Shown: in pieces, positions 48,101-59,735 of the stretch | Numbering within the stretch: the stretch's first letter is position 1 | Layout of the letters: each line of letters opens with the position of its first letter | Source: Chaunax sp. Z400 | Lineage: Eukaryota > Chordata > Actinopteri > Lophiiformes > Chaunacidae | Assembly: GCA_037577475.1 (NCBI GenBank) | Contig: CM075203.1 | Location: 21,792,897 to 21,856,896, forward strand | Reading direction: 5' to 3' | Length of the DNA: 64,000 bases | Notes under the pieces: generated by a model | The model's input: only the letters and a program-made list of their open reading frames with translations | Database searches by the model: none | What the model was told of the DNA's origin: nothing | Translations under genes and position numbers: made by a program

Positions 48101-49245
48101 TATCACTGGGGCATTTCCTGGATATGATTTTCAGCTGCCTGTACGGGGCTTTTTGTGTCACTCTAGGACTCTTCCTTCTCATCCAGCACTGTGCCAAACG
48201 TGATGACGTATGGCACCGCTGGTGGGCTTGTTGCTCGTCCAAGTCCAAGACCAAAACAGGGGATGGGAATGTGGACGGACAGGGCAAGAGTCCGGACCTC
48301 CATCAGCCACACTGCCACTTGAGCTCCCCATTCTCAGGCAAGCAGCCGCTCCTCTCTCCTCACCTTATGCAGAGTTCTTACACCAAAATAACACCACCTC
48401 CCCAGAGCCCCACACTCAACCACACAGGTCCCTGCTGCGTGGCCATGATGGGTCCCGTTACTCCAACCCCCGTATCCCCTCTCACTGAGCCACTGCCCTC
48501 GCCACGTCCACAGTCGCTTTCTGATGAGCTCCCTCGTCCCCCTCTGCCTCTGCAGAGCTGCCTTAATAACAGAGCAAAGTCACGCTCCTTCAACCGCCCA
48601 CGCCCATGCCTTCAGGACTACCGTTCCCACATGACATCCACTAGTATGGATGGGAGTGCTCACAGCTCCCATCTGGACAGCCCTCATGCTGCACACCTCC
48701 TTGAAGGTTCCCTTCTGGTTTCCAGCAGTCCACACCCAGACATCCAGCTTCCCTGCCCCAGCCCTCACTTGGATAAGCAGCTGGCCTCCAGTTTACAACG
48801 GCAGACCTCCTGTCACAGCGTACAAGACTCAATGACCCCCTGCCACAGCCACGAACACAACCTGCATGACAGCATTACTTCCTGTCACAGCCTCTTCCTG
48901 CCTTCTCACGGGGTACACGCCTGCCAGTGGCACATGTACAGGTCGGCTGATCACTCTTCTCCCACAAGCTGCTGTGAGAAACCCGACCCCTTAACCGTAC
49001 ATTATCAGCAAGACCCTGACTCATACGGCTGCATGTCAAAGACAACAGACAAAGAAAAATATACTCTCTGCGTGGAGGGGGAGCCGCAAGGTTTCCCGAG
49101 GAATACCCTGCCTCGGCAGCACGCCACCGTCAGCCGGCGAGGTACCATCGGCCGAAACAGGAGCCTTCAGGAAGACGGCCTGTTTGGTTCAGACGCCACA
49201 GGAAACATACGAACTGGCCCCTGGAGGAATGAAACCACTGTATAG
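33137..49245 (+). CDS. adgra1: Adhesion G protein-coupled receptor A1 (GPR123)
   Basis: A seven-helix plasma-membrane orphan receptor of the ADGRA group, mainly neural in mammals; A1 lacks the long ectodomain and GAIN domain of A2/A3. Exons: 33137-33139 (ATG only), 37788-37915, 38916-39039, 44623-44774, 47567-47662, 47751-49245. These total 1998 nt, 665 residues, somewhat longer than the human protein. All borders are AG/GT and phases agree. The protein opens MDLKRVLSFPPYPGDYLHPV, directly followed by helix 1 (VVYACTAVMLLCLLVSIITY). Later helices include LLHYASLSTMLWLTFTA, LVSDGIPLIIVGVTAAFG, PMSLLVFIMSVYLLCTYI, AFTLFLFLATWALAALAV and CLYGAFCVTLGLFLLIQH. The long cytoplasmic tail is Pro/Ser-rich, has a Cys/His-rich stretch at about residues 518-560 with repeated CHS, and ends GNIRTGPWRNETTV, where ETTV is a class I PDZ ligand as in mammals. 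The first exon relies on an ATG abutting a GTGAGA donor, which fits the family exactly. Confidence 0.93.
33140..37787 (+). other. ADGRA1 intron after the ATG exon, 4.6 kb
   Basis: No exon-like sequence was recognised. At about 36500-36610 there is a minus-strand piece of the 'AAGGAGGTT' repeat (ACATCACCTCCTGGTTGGAG). C9-10 at about 33986. Minus-strand open frames at 35.3-35.96 kb have no domain. Confidence 0.5.
39755..39900. repeat. Short 15-18 bp tandem repeat, CCATAATAAACCTC type
   Basis: Units such as CCTCCGCCATAATAAAC recur with changes about nine times. It directly precedes the 30-bp array and shares no unit with it. Confidence 0.8.
39905..42754. repeat. 30-bp minisatellite, about 95 units, in ADGRA1 intron 3
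   Basis: The unit contains TGTTGTTGTTATATTGAG followed by CCTATAGG. Most units are exactly 30 bases; a minority are 27, lacking one GTT. Base variants (ATTGAG, ACTGAG, AAGGAG, ATCGAG; CCTATAGG, TCTATAGG, CCCATAGG) recur in blocks, so there are higher-order duplications, for example 40195-40370 against 41055-41280. Because units are multiples of three and hold no stop, very long open frames appear on both strands (CCCYIEPIGL plus; NITTTQTYRL minus). A single base deletion at about 41128 breaks one. These are not taken as genes: there is no start context, splice site or domain. Confidence 0.97.
42778..42990 (+). other. Possible degraded membrane-receptor exon
   Basis: One frame reads VTVGSTCSSSLILFITFSLA and continues CLIMLFHFFYKPEL to a stop, which looks like a transmembrane segment with a short tail. 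No Ig domain or clean splice sites were found beside it. It could equally be chance hydrophobicity. Confidence 0.2.
43593..43735 (-). repeat. 'AAGGAGGTT' family repeat, minus copy of an inverted pair
   Basis: Reads AGGATATGCTAGGGTCCATC, through TTTCATGCAAATCCGTCCAT, to CACATAACCTCCTTGGCTGA, the reverse complement of the copy at 44174-44310. Confidence 0.8.
44174..44310 (+). repeat. 'AAGGAGGTT' family repeat, plus copy of an inverted pair
   Basis: Starts TTTTTACCTCCACCAAGGAG and ends GATGGATCCTAGCATATCCT. It pairs with 43593-43735 in inverted orientation across about 440 bases, so the two can form a hairpin with arms of about 135 bases. Both lie in ADGRA1 intron 3. Confidence 0.8.
45568..46300. 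mobile_element. 733-bp hAT-like non-autonomous element with 8-bp target duplication
   Basis: ATCAGATG stands on both sides (45560-45567 and 46301-46308), an 8-bp target duplication as made by hAT transposases. The left end TTGGTTTGGGCATCG and the right end, reverse-complemented TAGGGTTGGGTATCGAGAAC, match as inverted repeats. Inner TTTTGATTCCAATTCCGATT is typical of this group. No transposase frame. It lies in the ADGRA1 intron between exons 4 and 5. Confidence 0.88.
46447..46520. repeat. 23-bp tandem repeat, three copies
   Basis: CTGTTTCACTGTATGAACCT with GGA between copies is repeated three times without change. Confidence 0.95.
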
Positions 49246-51780
49246 TTTTCTTATGCTTGGACTTGCCAGGCCTTCCAGCCGTCCTGTACCTGAATTACTC
49301 CGTAAGTGTTTGAGTCTCAATGCCTTCAGCTTTGCCCTTAAACCACAGGTTGAGTTTTCAGGCCTCGTATCCCAATGACATTTCAGAACCCTTTATAACA
49401 AATTATATTTAAATGTGTTACTAATCAGTTTTTGTAAGGAATACACAAGAAAGATTCTATTAATTTCAAATTAATATTTTGTTTCATGCAGGTTAAAGGT
49501 GCAATCAGTATTATGGCTCTTCAGGGGCTCAGTAGTTGGCACCATCACAGCAAGAAGGTCCTCAGTTATTTCCAATCCAGCTGTCTAAGATTAGAGGACC
49601 TGGTCCAAATGGTCAGACCTGATCTGACTAGACCCAAAAACTATTTGGGAATCAGATCTGAGAATCAGACCTGAGACCCCAGTAGCAGCAGCCTGCTGGA
49701 AAACAGTAGTCAGTCTTTAGATTAAACAGTTTGTACCCAGCCGGATTCAGGTCCTCAGCTGGGTCAAGATTACAAGGAACCAAGGATGTGTTTGAAATCA
49801 CATTGTAACATACTATTCATACTAAGTATGATGTCAAACTGAGTAGGTTTTGTGTTTCAACTGAGGATTTTGTTTTATGTGAGAAATGCCACAGAGTATG
49901 CAGCATGAGCTTACTGCACAAACTAAAGTGTCCCAGAATGCTTTGCATCTCCTCAGACTGTCTGATTGGTGACTGTGAGGCAGACAGTTGAAGCACCTGT
50001 AGTTTGTTTTTTTTCAAATTTTCATCACTAAATTCACTTATGATTATTTTGAGGCAAGAAATCAACTGTGTAGATTCTGAATATTTATGAAAATTCATTT
50101 CAGTTTTTGTTCAACGGTGTCTGGGACATGGATGTATTAAAGAGAAGGGCAATGTGATCCATGGAGTCACGTGATGCAGAGAAGATGCATTGCTTGAGTG
50201 AACAGTCTGCTGGTGTGACATAGTTAATCATTTGTTGAGGAGATATTATGCAGAACATACTGACTGAGTATGTACAGTACGCTGTACGTTAGTATGTGAT
50301 TTCAAACACAGTCCAAGTCATCAGTAAAGACTTCTTCTCCTGTCCTAGCCTTTGATGGCGTTGGCAGAAAGAACGGGATGCTTTATTGGGATTGAACTTT
50401 CAGGCTTAACATCCAGTGTGCCCAGCGTCCAGCTGTTTCACCATCCGTCACAGCTGTGGAGACATCCACTGCCATCCCAGCCTGTGTATGTCCACTGACT
50501 CTGTGATTGCTCTTTTCCCCACTATGCTATCTTTACACACTGGGTCTATTTCCCCTTGAGCAGCTCTCATCTCTAGAGCATGAAATTCACTTGTGAATGC
50601 GTATAAATGCTGTCTGAATGAGTATGAAATCTGATTGTGGCTCATAAATACTACGTGGACAAAAGCTGCTGACCTGCAAAGGAAAGATAGGAAAGGAAAG
50701 AAAGATGCTGTGAGATGAGCTACTGTATATTATACATTGAAAATTAGTGATGACATTATATTCATGAACTGCCACAAAATGTTTGTTACCATCTAAATGT
50801 GCTGCAAATGTGTATTTATGCTTTTAAAACATGCAAAATGTCCACAAAACAACCTTCGACGATATTCTTAATGTGGCTGCTGAGAACAGACGCTCTGCTT
50901 CAGATTTACATTTAAACCATGACTGAGCATGACTGAGCCGGATCCATAGCACCCTTCAGTTAACTCAGTGTTTTCCACTCATTTTATTTACAATCTGTTC
51001 ATCATTCACTGAAAAACCAAACCAAAATAAAGCCACACCCACTAGCTACAGGACCATTCAGGAGAAAGGACTGACATCAACATCTGCAAACCATTGTTGG
51101 TACACTATTATGCAAAGAAAGACAAATATCACTGAGTTGCACCTTTAAATACTTTGATTGACCATTTACAAAGATCTATATTTATTAATGTTATTATGTT
51201 TCTAATGGCATTGCTAGACACTGTATAATTTTAAATGAGTGGTTACACATGTGGAAACACTTTTGAATCCTTGTGAGCATGTGTTTTTTATGTGTGCAAC
51301 TGTGCATGAGTAGGTACATACAAACGTGGTGTGTTTGTGCTATATGTATTTATTAATATAAATCCACCCTTACAGAATTTTACATTTATGTATATCTTGG
51401 TAAAGATTAATTTATGAAGCCTATGAATATTTTCTATGGAGACACTATGTATGCTGCCAAATCAAGTAGACTCTTGTCTGACTAATATTGCACTATTATG
51501 TACTATAGTACCCCTCACTTGGTGAGATAATAATTCCAAAAAAAGTGCTACAAAGCACAAACTATACATCTAGTGCCAGAATTATGTGCCAATGTTCACT
51601 GTGATAGGAGAGTACACACAACTAGATCGTACACAGTTGGAAGGAAAATGATTCAACCATCGTATATCAGGTTTATTGGCAAAATCTACTATTGATCAGC
51701 TGTTAATAACCAAATCACACAAAAACTGTTTGAATATATCAATACATCAGATATTACAAGTGTTTTTCTCAAATATAACC
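49246..51780. other. ADGRA1 3' UTR and flank
   Basis: No further coding potential. The first part is presumably the 3' UTR. At about 51480-51720 there are AT-rich inverted segments that may belong to the edge of the following Tc1 remnant. The poly(A) site was not assigned. Confidence 0.4.
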
Positions 51781-51789
51781 CAAAACTCT

Positions 51790-53160
51790 TCTTTTACTGC
51801 TGCAGTCTCTAAATGATCCAACCCTTAATGACCAGCGTCTCTAGTTCTTTGTAGAGACCATATGACCTGCTGTAAACATGATGCAGATCCAGACACCAGC
51901 TTCTGGCAGCGTTCCTGAGGAATCTTAGCCCATTCCTCATGGACAAAGGCCTCCAGTTCTGGAATATTCCTGGTTTACCTGCTACAACCACATTCTTCAA
52001 ATCCTTTCATAGATTTTCTATGGGATTCTAGTCAGGCGGCTGTGACGGCCTCTAGAATGATCCAGGACTTCTTCTGAAACCAAGCCTTGGTGGACTCTGA
52101 GGTCTGCTTGGGATCTTTGTCCTTTTGGAACATCCAATGACGGTCGAGCATCATCTTCCTCACAGATGGAGACGTTTTCTTCTAGGATTTCCTGATCCTT
52201 GATGGAATCCATCTGACCCTCTACAGGCTGCAGGTTTCCAGTGGTCCAGGAAGCAAAGCAGCCCCAGAGCATCACTGATCCACCGCCATGCTTCACTGTA
52301 GGGTGTTCTTTTCAGCATCAGCTTCATTCTTCCTCCTCCAGACATACTGCTGATCCATAATTCAATTTTCAATTTAATGTATTTGTATAGCACCAAATCA
52401 CACGCTACAATAACAACACTGATAATAATAATAATATTAATAAAGATGATTATAATGATAACATATATATAATATAGTGAATGATAATGATGTCAGAGGG
52501 TGTCAACCAGCAGTAGATTGGTCCACGGTGACCTGCGGGATGAGAAAGCACAACGACTCCGGTGAAGAAGTCAAGTTAGTAACATGAATTAATGAGACAT
52601 GAGTGTTTAAAGAAGAAGGGGGAGAAGAAGAGAGAGGAGCTCAGTGCATCATGGGAAGTCCCCCAGCAGTCTAGGCCTATAGCAGCAGAGCTAAAGACTA
52701 GCCTAAGACAGCCTTAGTTATAAGCTTTATCAAAAAGGAAAGTTTTAAGCCTCCTCTTAAATGTAGAGAGGGTGTCTGCCTCCTGGACCCAGACTGGAAG
52801 ATGGTTCCACTGGAGAGGAGCCTGATAGCTGAAGGATCTGGCTCCCGTTCTACTTTTGGAGACTCTAGGGATCACAAGTAACCCTGCATCCAGGGAGCAT
52901 AATGTTCTAGATGGGTAGTAGGGTACTGCAAGCTCCTGAAGGTATGTTGGTGCCTGACCGTTAAGGGCTTTGTACGTGAGGAGAAGGATTTTAAATTCTA
53001 TTCTGGATTTTACAGGGAGCCCCAAAAGTTCCAGTTTGGTTTCATGGTTCCACAGACCAGCATCCTAAAACTTCTGGGTCTGATCTGGATGGTTCTGAGC
53101 AACTGGAGCCCACTTTTCTGGAGCTTTTGGGTCAGCAGTGGTGAAAGTCTAGGAATTGGG
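51790..53160 (-). mobile_element. Tc1-like transposon remnant, split by a LINE
   Basis: On the minus strand, 52296-51800 encodes KHGGGSVMLWGCFA, then, after frame changes, a degraded catalytic block with DKDPKQTSESTKAWFQKK and a C-terminal ECQ-like tail. Several stops are present. The piece carrying the more upstream part of the element lies beyond the LINE at about 53040-53160 (on the plus strand TTTTGGGTCAGCAGTGGT, a usual Tc1 phrase). It is a different Tc1 family from the 5.9-kb copy. Confidence 0.75.
52360..53035 (-). mobile_element. L2/Rex-like LINE 3' end, inserted in the Tc1 remnant
   Basis: 53025-52714 is an intact minus-strand frame for the LINE C terminus: KSRIEFKILLLTYKALNGQA, SRTLCSLDAGLLVIPRV, TLSTFKRRLKTFLFDKAYN, stop. 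The 3' UTR runs to about 52360, where the plus strand shows TTCAATTTTCAATTTAATG, the tail of such elements. The flanks on both sides are Tc1 sequence. Confidence 0.85.
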
Positions 53161-53224
53161 GCATGGACCCCTGATGTAAATGTAACAATGTTAACAAAAG
53201 GCCTACATTTGGGACACTGCTGCT

Positions 53225-53960
53225 AAAGTAAATGGAAAATGGACTGTACTTCTATAGAACCTTTCTCGTCTGACTGGCCAATCAAAGCTTTACAACACAA
53301 GCCAGTATTCACCCATTCACACCAGCATTCACCCATTCACACCAGCATTCACCCATTCACACCAACATTCACCCATTCACACCAACATTCACACCAACAT
53401 TCACACCAACATTCGCCCATTCACACCAACATCCACCCATTCACACCAACATTCACCCATTCACACCAGCATTCACCCATTCACACCAACATTCACCCAT
53501 TCACACCAACATTCACACCAACATTCACCCATTCACACCAGCATTCACCCATTCACACCAACATCCACCCATTCACACCAACATCCACCCATTCACACCA
53601 ACATTCACCCATTCACACCAACATTCACACCAACATCCACCCATTCACACCAACATTCACCCATTCACACCAGCATTCACCCATTCACACCAACATTCAC
53701 CCATTCACACCGGCATTCACCCATTCACACCAACATTCACACCAACATTCATACAGTGGTGACATTCATACCATGCAAGGCTCCACCTGCTCATTAGGAG
53801 CAGTAACCATTCACACAAACACACCAATGGAACAGATACTGGGAGAGAACTGGGGTTCAGTATCTGCTCAAGGACACTTCAACATGTAGACCGCAGGGGC
53901 TGGGGATGGAACCACCGACCTTCTGATTAGTGGACGACCGCTCTACTACTGAGAGCATTT
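53225..53960 (-). repeat. tRNA-derived SINE with internal minisatellite
   Basis: The minus-strand head at about 53955 reads CTCAGTAGTAGAGCGGTCGT with a B-box-like GGTTCCATCC. The far end has AAATGGACTGTACTTCTATA, the usual 3' part. Between them, 53308-53755 consists of units of 20 bases (CATTCACCCATTCACACCAA) and 12 bases (CATTCACACCAA) in changing order, about 450 bases where ordinary copies have only a few. The long His/Pro/Thr open frame here is a product of the repeat. Confidence 0.85.
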
Positions 53961-54592
53961 TGAGACTGCAGAATTCAGTAAAAGTAGCATTTTGTGTTAT
54001 ATATGATTAAAAGCTCAGGTTGAAAGCTGATAATAAATATATTTTGCCAGTAAATAAAAAGTAAATATATAATGGGGATAAAATAATTTTGCTTCTAATT
54101 GTAGTTTGTAGTATCATCCAAACTTAAACTCAGGTTTTAGAAGATCATCAGCTTTCTAGTCATTCCAGAAACTTCCATGTTTTCTCCAGTGAGTTGTCTC
54201 ATAAGACAGCATTAACAGGGGGTCAGGCTTATTTCACTACAAGTCAGGCTTATTTTCATAAGGCAGATTTAAGCTGAGGACCATTCCTACAGTCAGGCAG
54301 GCTGAAATAACCATTTCTATACTTTCTGTCTGAGAGTGAGATGAGAAGATGGAGCTAGAGCCAGGAGGCGATTAGCCTACCCTAGCATGGTCTTTAGTTC
54401 ATGGTGTAAGGGCATTTAGGGTGGGTTCAATTCCCTTTTGCTGGTTAAAAAGCACATAATCTGGGCACAAACTGAGGTTCAAGATGCAAAGAGGCTGCAT
54501 TTAGTCGCTTGATTATTCATAGGTGTGTTTTTGTAGTCATACGAATTAGTGCCATCCTTTAAAAGCCAGGTGCTCCTGAACCTCACACATTA
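53961..54592. other. Intergenic, no gene recognised
   Basis: AT-rich with no domain. The right part, from about 54410, resembles a stretch at about 46980-47100 in reverse, which suggests both belong to one repeat family. Confidence 0.35.
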
Positions 54593-54862
54593 CTATTTAA
54601 GCAGCAGCACTTGTTTGCACTGAGGGACAGGTTTGTGTTCCTTGGCCGGTGGACCGTCTGCCTCCACCCTCCCTCTGGTTGGTGCATCCTCCTGCCTGAA
54701 TGCTGTGTGCTTTAAATAGCAGAAGAAACACTTTAGACCAAGATTTTCTTGGTCTATGACACAATCATTTTCTGCTGCCTTGAGATAGCGATGCTCCATC
54801 AACGACCACACTTCATTGTGAGACCATCGCGGCCATGTGAGTGTAGATGTGTCCATGATCAT
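54593..54862 (-). other. Possible SANT/Myb-like transposon ORF fragment
   Basis: The minus-strand frame has TWPRWSHNEVWSLMEHRYLK, a tryptophan spacing that recalls the Myb/SANT-like proteins carried by Harbinger-type transposons. The rest matches nothing I know. A related stretch lies at about 46800-46920 in ADGRA1's intron, on the other strand (GGTCCACCAGCCATGGACCA), in keeping with a repeat. Confidence 0.25.
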
Positions 54863-54959
54863 GTACTACGTAAACAAGGTGGGAGTTGGGCATGGAAAAG
54901 GCTGCATCGGCAGGGTACTAGCACTGTGCTGTGCACTAATTTGCAATAGGCAGAAGATA

Positions 54960-57900
54960 GTTCCCATGGTGTGTTAAATGTGGGCTTTAGAGACATGTTT
55001 AGGTGAGCTGATCACTTCGTAGCTCCAGCTCCACACTGAAGGCAGTGAAAGGTGGATGTCAAAGATCATTCTTGTCTTTGGAAATAGCAATTTGACCAAA
55101 TAATCTCAATTTAAGGTCCACCTACTAGCGTCTTTTGGCCAGAACTTTAAACCCCATCTCAAGGCTTACATTAAGTGGAGTCGGCTTCACTTCACCTGAA
55201 ATGCTGATGAAGATCGTGAAATGTCTGGCATTATATTTTTTGAGCACATAATAGTATATTTTTTACCACGGAAAAAATATTTTATACAAACATGAAAATT
55301 ATATTTTGTAGAGAATTATTATCATGCAAAAAAAACTATTAGTGAGAACAAAAATGTATTCTGTGCTATTATCCACATAAACGGCGTATAACAAACTCTA
55401 GCATTTGCCAAGTTCATTACTATATGTGCTCAAAATTTCCCATCATGCATTTAGAAAGAAGACATGCATATTTAATGCCTTTGAGACATAGTTGTGGAAA
55501 GAGCTAGTGAGACTACAGATTATTTAGTCAAACCTGACCGTGGTTCAGTTTTCTGGGAGCCCTGCTTCACACCTCTATGGGTCAAACGTTCTCATGGCAC
55601 ATTTAGAACAGGTGACACAAAACGTTTGGATATCAAGCCAGATGGTCTTAAAGTGGGATGACTCATATCATTCTGTTCAGGTTAAACACTGATGTCCGCT
55701 CATATGTCAACACGTTTGATGTAGGTGGGACCGTCAAAGGACGCGAACCCTCAACCTGATGTCGATGACTGTGTACATGTGATGTGTCATTGTGTCCCAG
55801 TGTTGCGACAGCTGTAAGAGACCAGAGGCAGGAACCACTGAAGGACGCTGTCCAAACATGAAGCCATTTTAATGTGACGTGTTTGATTTTCACTTCTATT
55901 GTGGATTTTCTCAACAGTATAAAGAATCAAAGTGACACCTTGTAAAACAAAGGGAATACCAATATGAGCACTGTATGTTGTCTGCACTAGAAATAAAGAT
56001 TTACTGTGACACACAACATGAGTCATTGTTTTCTAAAGGCTGTAGCTTCCATTGACCATCCTTGGGCCATGTTCTTCTTTGTGGGGGGGTTTCCAAAGGA
56101 ATTTAGCAGCTAGGGCTGCGAACATGCAAACGGCCCACAACATTGGAAATGTTAATGTGTTAACTCACCATAAAAAAACAACTGTTACAAAAATATTTAG
56201 CAAACAGTAACGTTTTAAAGCCGATGCTGAGCTAAGCATGTTTACTGTCCATAGGCGCTAACGTGAACTTTCACATTACCAGTGACTCACCGGTCCAGTT
56301 TTCAGGTGTCTGATAGAGTTTGATGTGGGAATACAGAAGCCTTTATTTTGATACTGTAGATTTTACATTTAGGGTTTCGTTTGTTCGGGATGTGTGTGAA
56401 ATTTCTCTCACCAAAGGTTATGACGAATGTCTCAGCAGCTGTAGGTGTGTTAGGCATCATCTGTGACCGTGTGCACCAGGTAAGGTGACACATGATAATG
56501 AGGGAGGGAAAGTTGGCTAAGCTGTAGTTAGCTGTCCTCCAGACCACGAGTCGATGCACGCCTCCTTCATTGTGTCGATATGGTTTTAAGGTGAATGTAA
56601 TATGTATGTTGGATTTTGGGGTGACTGTCCTTACATATAAGTAAACAGTCAAATTCAAATACAATCCTTAGAGTAGTGAATCAATGAGTTTGTTCTGTAC
56701 AAGAGCTACAGTCCATCACCGTGCAGAAATCAGCTGAGATGAAAAGTCTTCAGTCAGCTGCTGTCTCTGAACTGCTTCATGTAGAGGTCTCCTACATCCA
56801 TCCCATCCCCCACACAGTGCTCCTCTCCACAGCCACGGGCCACTGGTCTGAACCACTCCAGCAGCAGAGAAGTCATAAAAATTAAGCAGACATCTCTGAT
56901 GTGAACATGACCTATTTTGAAGGCCTACAGAAGCCTGCAGACCTGGCTGTGTTCCTGCTGCATTGGCCCATTGTCTGTATCTGCCTACATGACATACCTG
57001 CTACATACAAACTGACAGATTCATCCTCCTTTCAGTTCAACACTATTCATACCTAATTATTGACATTTTTTATTGAATTTCTAATCTTTCTGCTGCACTG
57101 CCTGACCTCTGGATATGTTTCTGCAATATCCTTTTCAAACAAATGTAATTTATTCTTTAGTTAGAATACAACTAAATCATTCTGTGTCCGTGCACCTTAT
57201 AACCCGGGTAAAAACACATCTAATCAGAATCTAAAAGGCAATAGATAAACAAGGACTGTAACATCTTTAAGTTTTATCTCTTCTATATCAATCACAGAAC
57301 TGATAATCCTGAAGAATGACAAGATACAGAACTAACCATTATCAAATGTTCAACACAAATCCTTGGGATTCGTTGGCTGACTAAAATCAGTAACCTGCAT
57401 CTTTGGATCCAAACACATCACCAACCAATGGAGGAAGAAATCAGAAGAAGATGGCTTTGGATAGGACAGAGTCTGCTTAACCTGAGTGAAGCATAGATGG
57501 AAACCCAAAGGGAAAAGACAGGCAGACATGAGAACACTGGTGACTGCTGTGCAGCTGGCAGCAGATACAAACAATATACAAATATACATACATGTACTAT
57601 TCTAGTATTTCAGTTTACTAAAATCTAACATCAGTAAGATGTTTGCTTTTTTATCGTCACCATGAACCAGGTGAGGAGGGGGGTAGAGAATGCCTTCTCT
57701 CCATCCATCACTTTGCAATTCTGGAGCAACTCAAATAAATATTTTTTCTACACACAACAACCAAGTACTGCAGTGGTGCTTTTAGCTATTTAGGAACTTG
57801 TATTGTTAGTATTTTGTTTACAAGTTGAATTAAGGCTCATTCTGTGAGTGGACTTTGTCTCAGATGTTGTTACCAGGGCAAAAACTGTTCATTATTTACA

Positions 57901-58580
57901 CAGCTCCCATGTGTTGGTGAGGTGCCTTTTGATTTTAAGCATTTTATTATGTATTTTCTATTTTGAGAACTGAACTTTTTCCTCAGCGATGCATTTAACA
58001 AAAATTGGATTCAACAGGGACTTAAATAAACGTCTGTCTTTTTTCAATGTGGATCCTGAGTACCTCATGCTTTTTTATTATCTTTATTTGTTCATAAACT
58101 GCTGCATGTGATTTGAAATGTTAAAGAATGTGAAAAAAATGTCTTGAATCCACAACTTGATCTGGAGCCACCTCAGAATCCAGCAGCCTCTGCCCCATTC
58201 CACCTCTCTGCAACATGTTAGTGATATCCATACTGAGTAAAGACTATCACTATAATGTGACAGCCATTACATCCAGCTCCACACCTACCAATACAAATAC
58301 TCATATCACGTTTATATTCCCGTACACGATGCTCTTTCTTGTTTGCACGTTGCATCGCCACATTGCACCGTATTAATGCTGGTTGTATATTGTTGTAAAT
58401 AATTGGTATAGTGTGTATATAATAAACTGGCGAGTACCAGAGGAAACATAACCTCCTTGGAGGAGGTAAAACATAGTGATGTCTCTGTCAGGTGTAACTG
58501 GCTGTAGTTCTGCATCCATCGTCACACGTGTCATTTCCTTTTAGCAGGGCTCCAGACACACTGTTTTCATTGGTGCTATT
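54960..58580. other. Intergenic, no gene recognised
   Basis: Mostly AT-rich sequence with short frames lacking domains or splice series. A short AAGGAGGTT-type piece (ACATAACCTCCTTGGAGGAG) is at 58446-58465. A G7 run is near 56083. No RNA gene was noticed. Confidence 0.4.
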
Positions 58581-58639
58581 GTGAATTTAAATGTTTTTTT
58601 GTTTTTTCTTAAACACACCGAGCTCCAGAGAGAGAAGGA

Positions 58640-59015
58640 GACGAAGGCAGTGTTCATTTTGAAGAAGGCGGGGTTCATCCTGGACAAATCACTAGTTCAT
58701 CACATAGAAAGACAAACAACCAGTCAGACTCACATTCAGACCTACAGTTTAGAGTCATCAGTTCATCTACTGCATGTTTTTGGTGGTGGAGGAAGCTGGA
58801 GAACCTGGAGGGAACCCACACAGACACGGGGAGAACATGGAGAGAACCCACACAGACACAGGGAGAACATGGAGAGAACCCACACAGACACGGGGAGAAC
58901 ATGGAGAGAACCCACACAGACACAGGGAGAACATGGAGACTAACCACAGTAAAGGATTTGAACTCAGGACCTTCTTGCTGTGAGGCAACAGGACTACTCA
59001 CTGTGCCACCATGCC
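58640..59015. repeat. Dispersed repeat with a 26-bp minisatellite
   Basis: A body phrase near 58670, GAAGGCGGGGTTCATCCTGG, leads to four or five copies of a unit with GAACCCACACAGACAC and GGGAGAACATGGAGA (58805-58940). It ends CTCACTGTGCCACCATGCCA, the closing phrase of a common teleost repeat. The repeated Gly/Glu/Thr frames are products of the repeat. Confidence 0.8.
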
Positions 59016-59329
59016 ACCCAGAAGTGTAGATGAGATGGAAAAACTTTGTACCTCAGTTATATCAGTGTATATTAACTACACTGCAGACAGTGTGACAGCT
59101 GACTCTAGTGAACAACAGGTAAACTATGAACCAGCAGGTCTATGTGTTGGTATGTTTGTTCTCATTAGTTAGGTGTTTAAAAAGGTTCCTGTTCTAGATC
59201 CAGAAGAAACACCATTAGTGAAATCTAGTTTTTCTTAATGATTCCAATGTGATCCAAATTCTAGGGGCTGGTTTTCATGGACCAAGGAGTCACATGATGA
59301 GGATGACAGTGTCATGACACTGTTGCTTT

Positions 59330-59735
59330 AAGCTGCAATGACATAAGCTGCCTTAGAGGAGGCTTGTCCATTATGATCTTTGATAATCTGGTCACTGGCC
59401 TCCTCTCCCGCCCATGTTAAGGCTTTATCTCCCTCCTTCCTCTCAAACTCAGAAACTGCAACAGTCCCTAGTTGACTGTTGTACATGTTAATTCCCCTTC
59501 TCCTCTCTCTATATATTGCTAGTAGTTATTTAGGCTGTTTTTAACTTCATTGTCTCTACCTCATTGGATGTGTGTCTTGGATTCATGCGTACTATTTTTT
59601 TGTTTTTTGTTTTGTTTTGTTTTTATTTCTGCTGGGGCCTCTTGCCAGGTCATCATTGTAAATGAGAAGCTGTTCTCAATTGATTTTCCTGGTAAAATAA
59701 AGGTAAAATAAATAAAATAAATAAACCAGAGTGGC
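59330..59735 (+). repeat. LINE 3' UTR/tail fragment
   Basis: The stretch ends TTTTCCTGGTAAAATAAAGG followed by TAAAATAAATAAAATAAATA, the usual A-rich tail of teleost LINE copies. Upstream TGTAAATGAGAAGCTGTTCT supports it. No reverse transcriptase frame remains. Confidence 0.6.

Noticed and set aside
53239..53889. 216-codon His/Thr/Pro-rich frame
   Set aside because: Product of the 20/12-bp minisatellite in a SINE.
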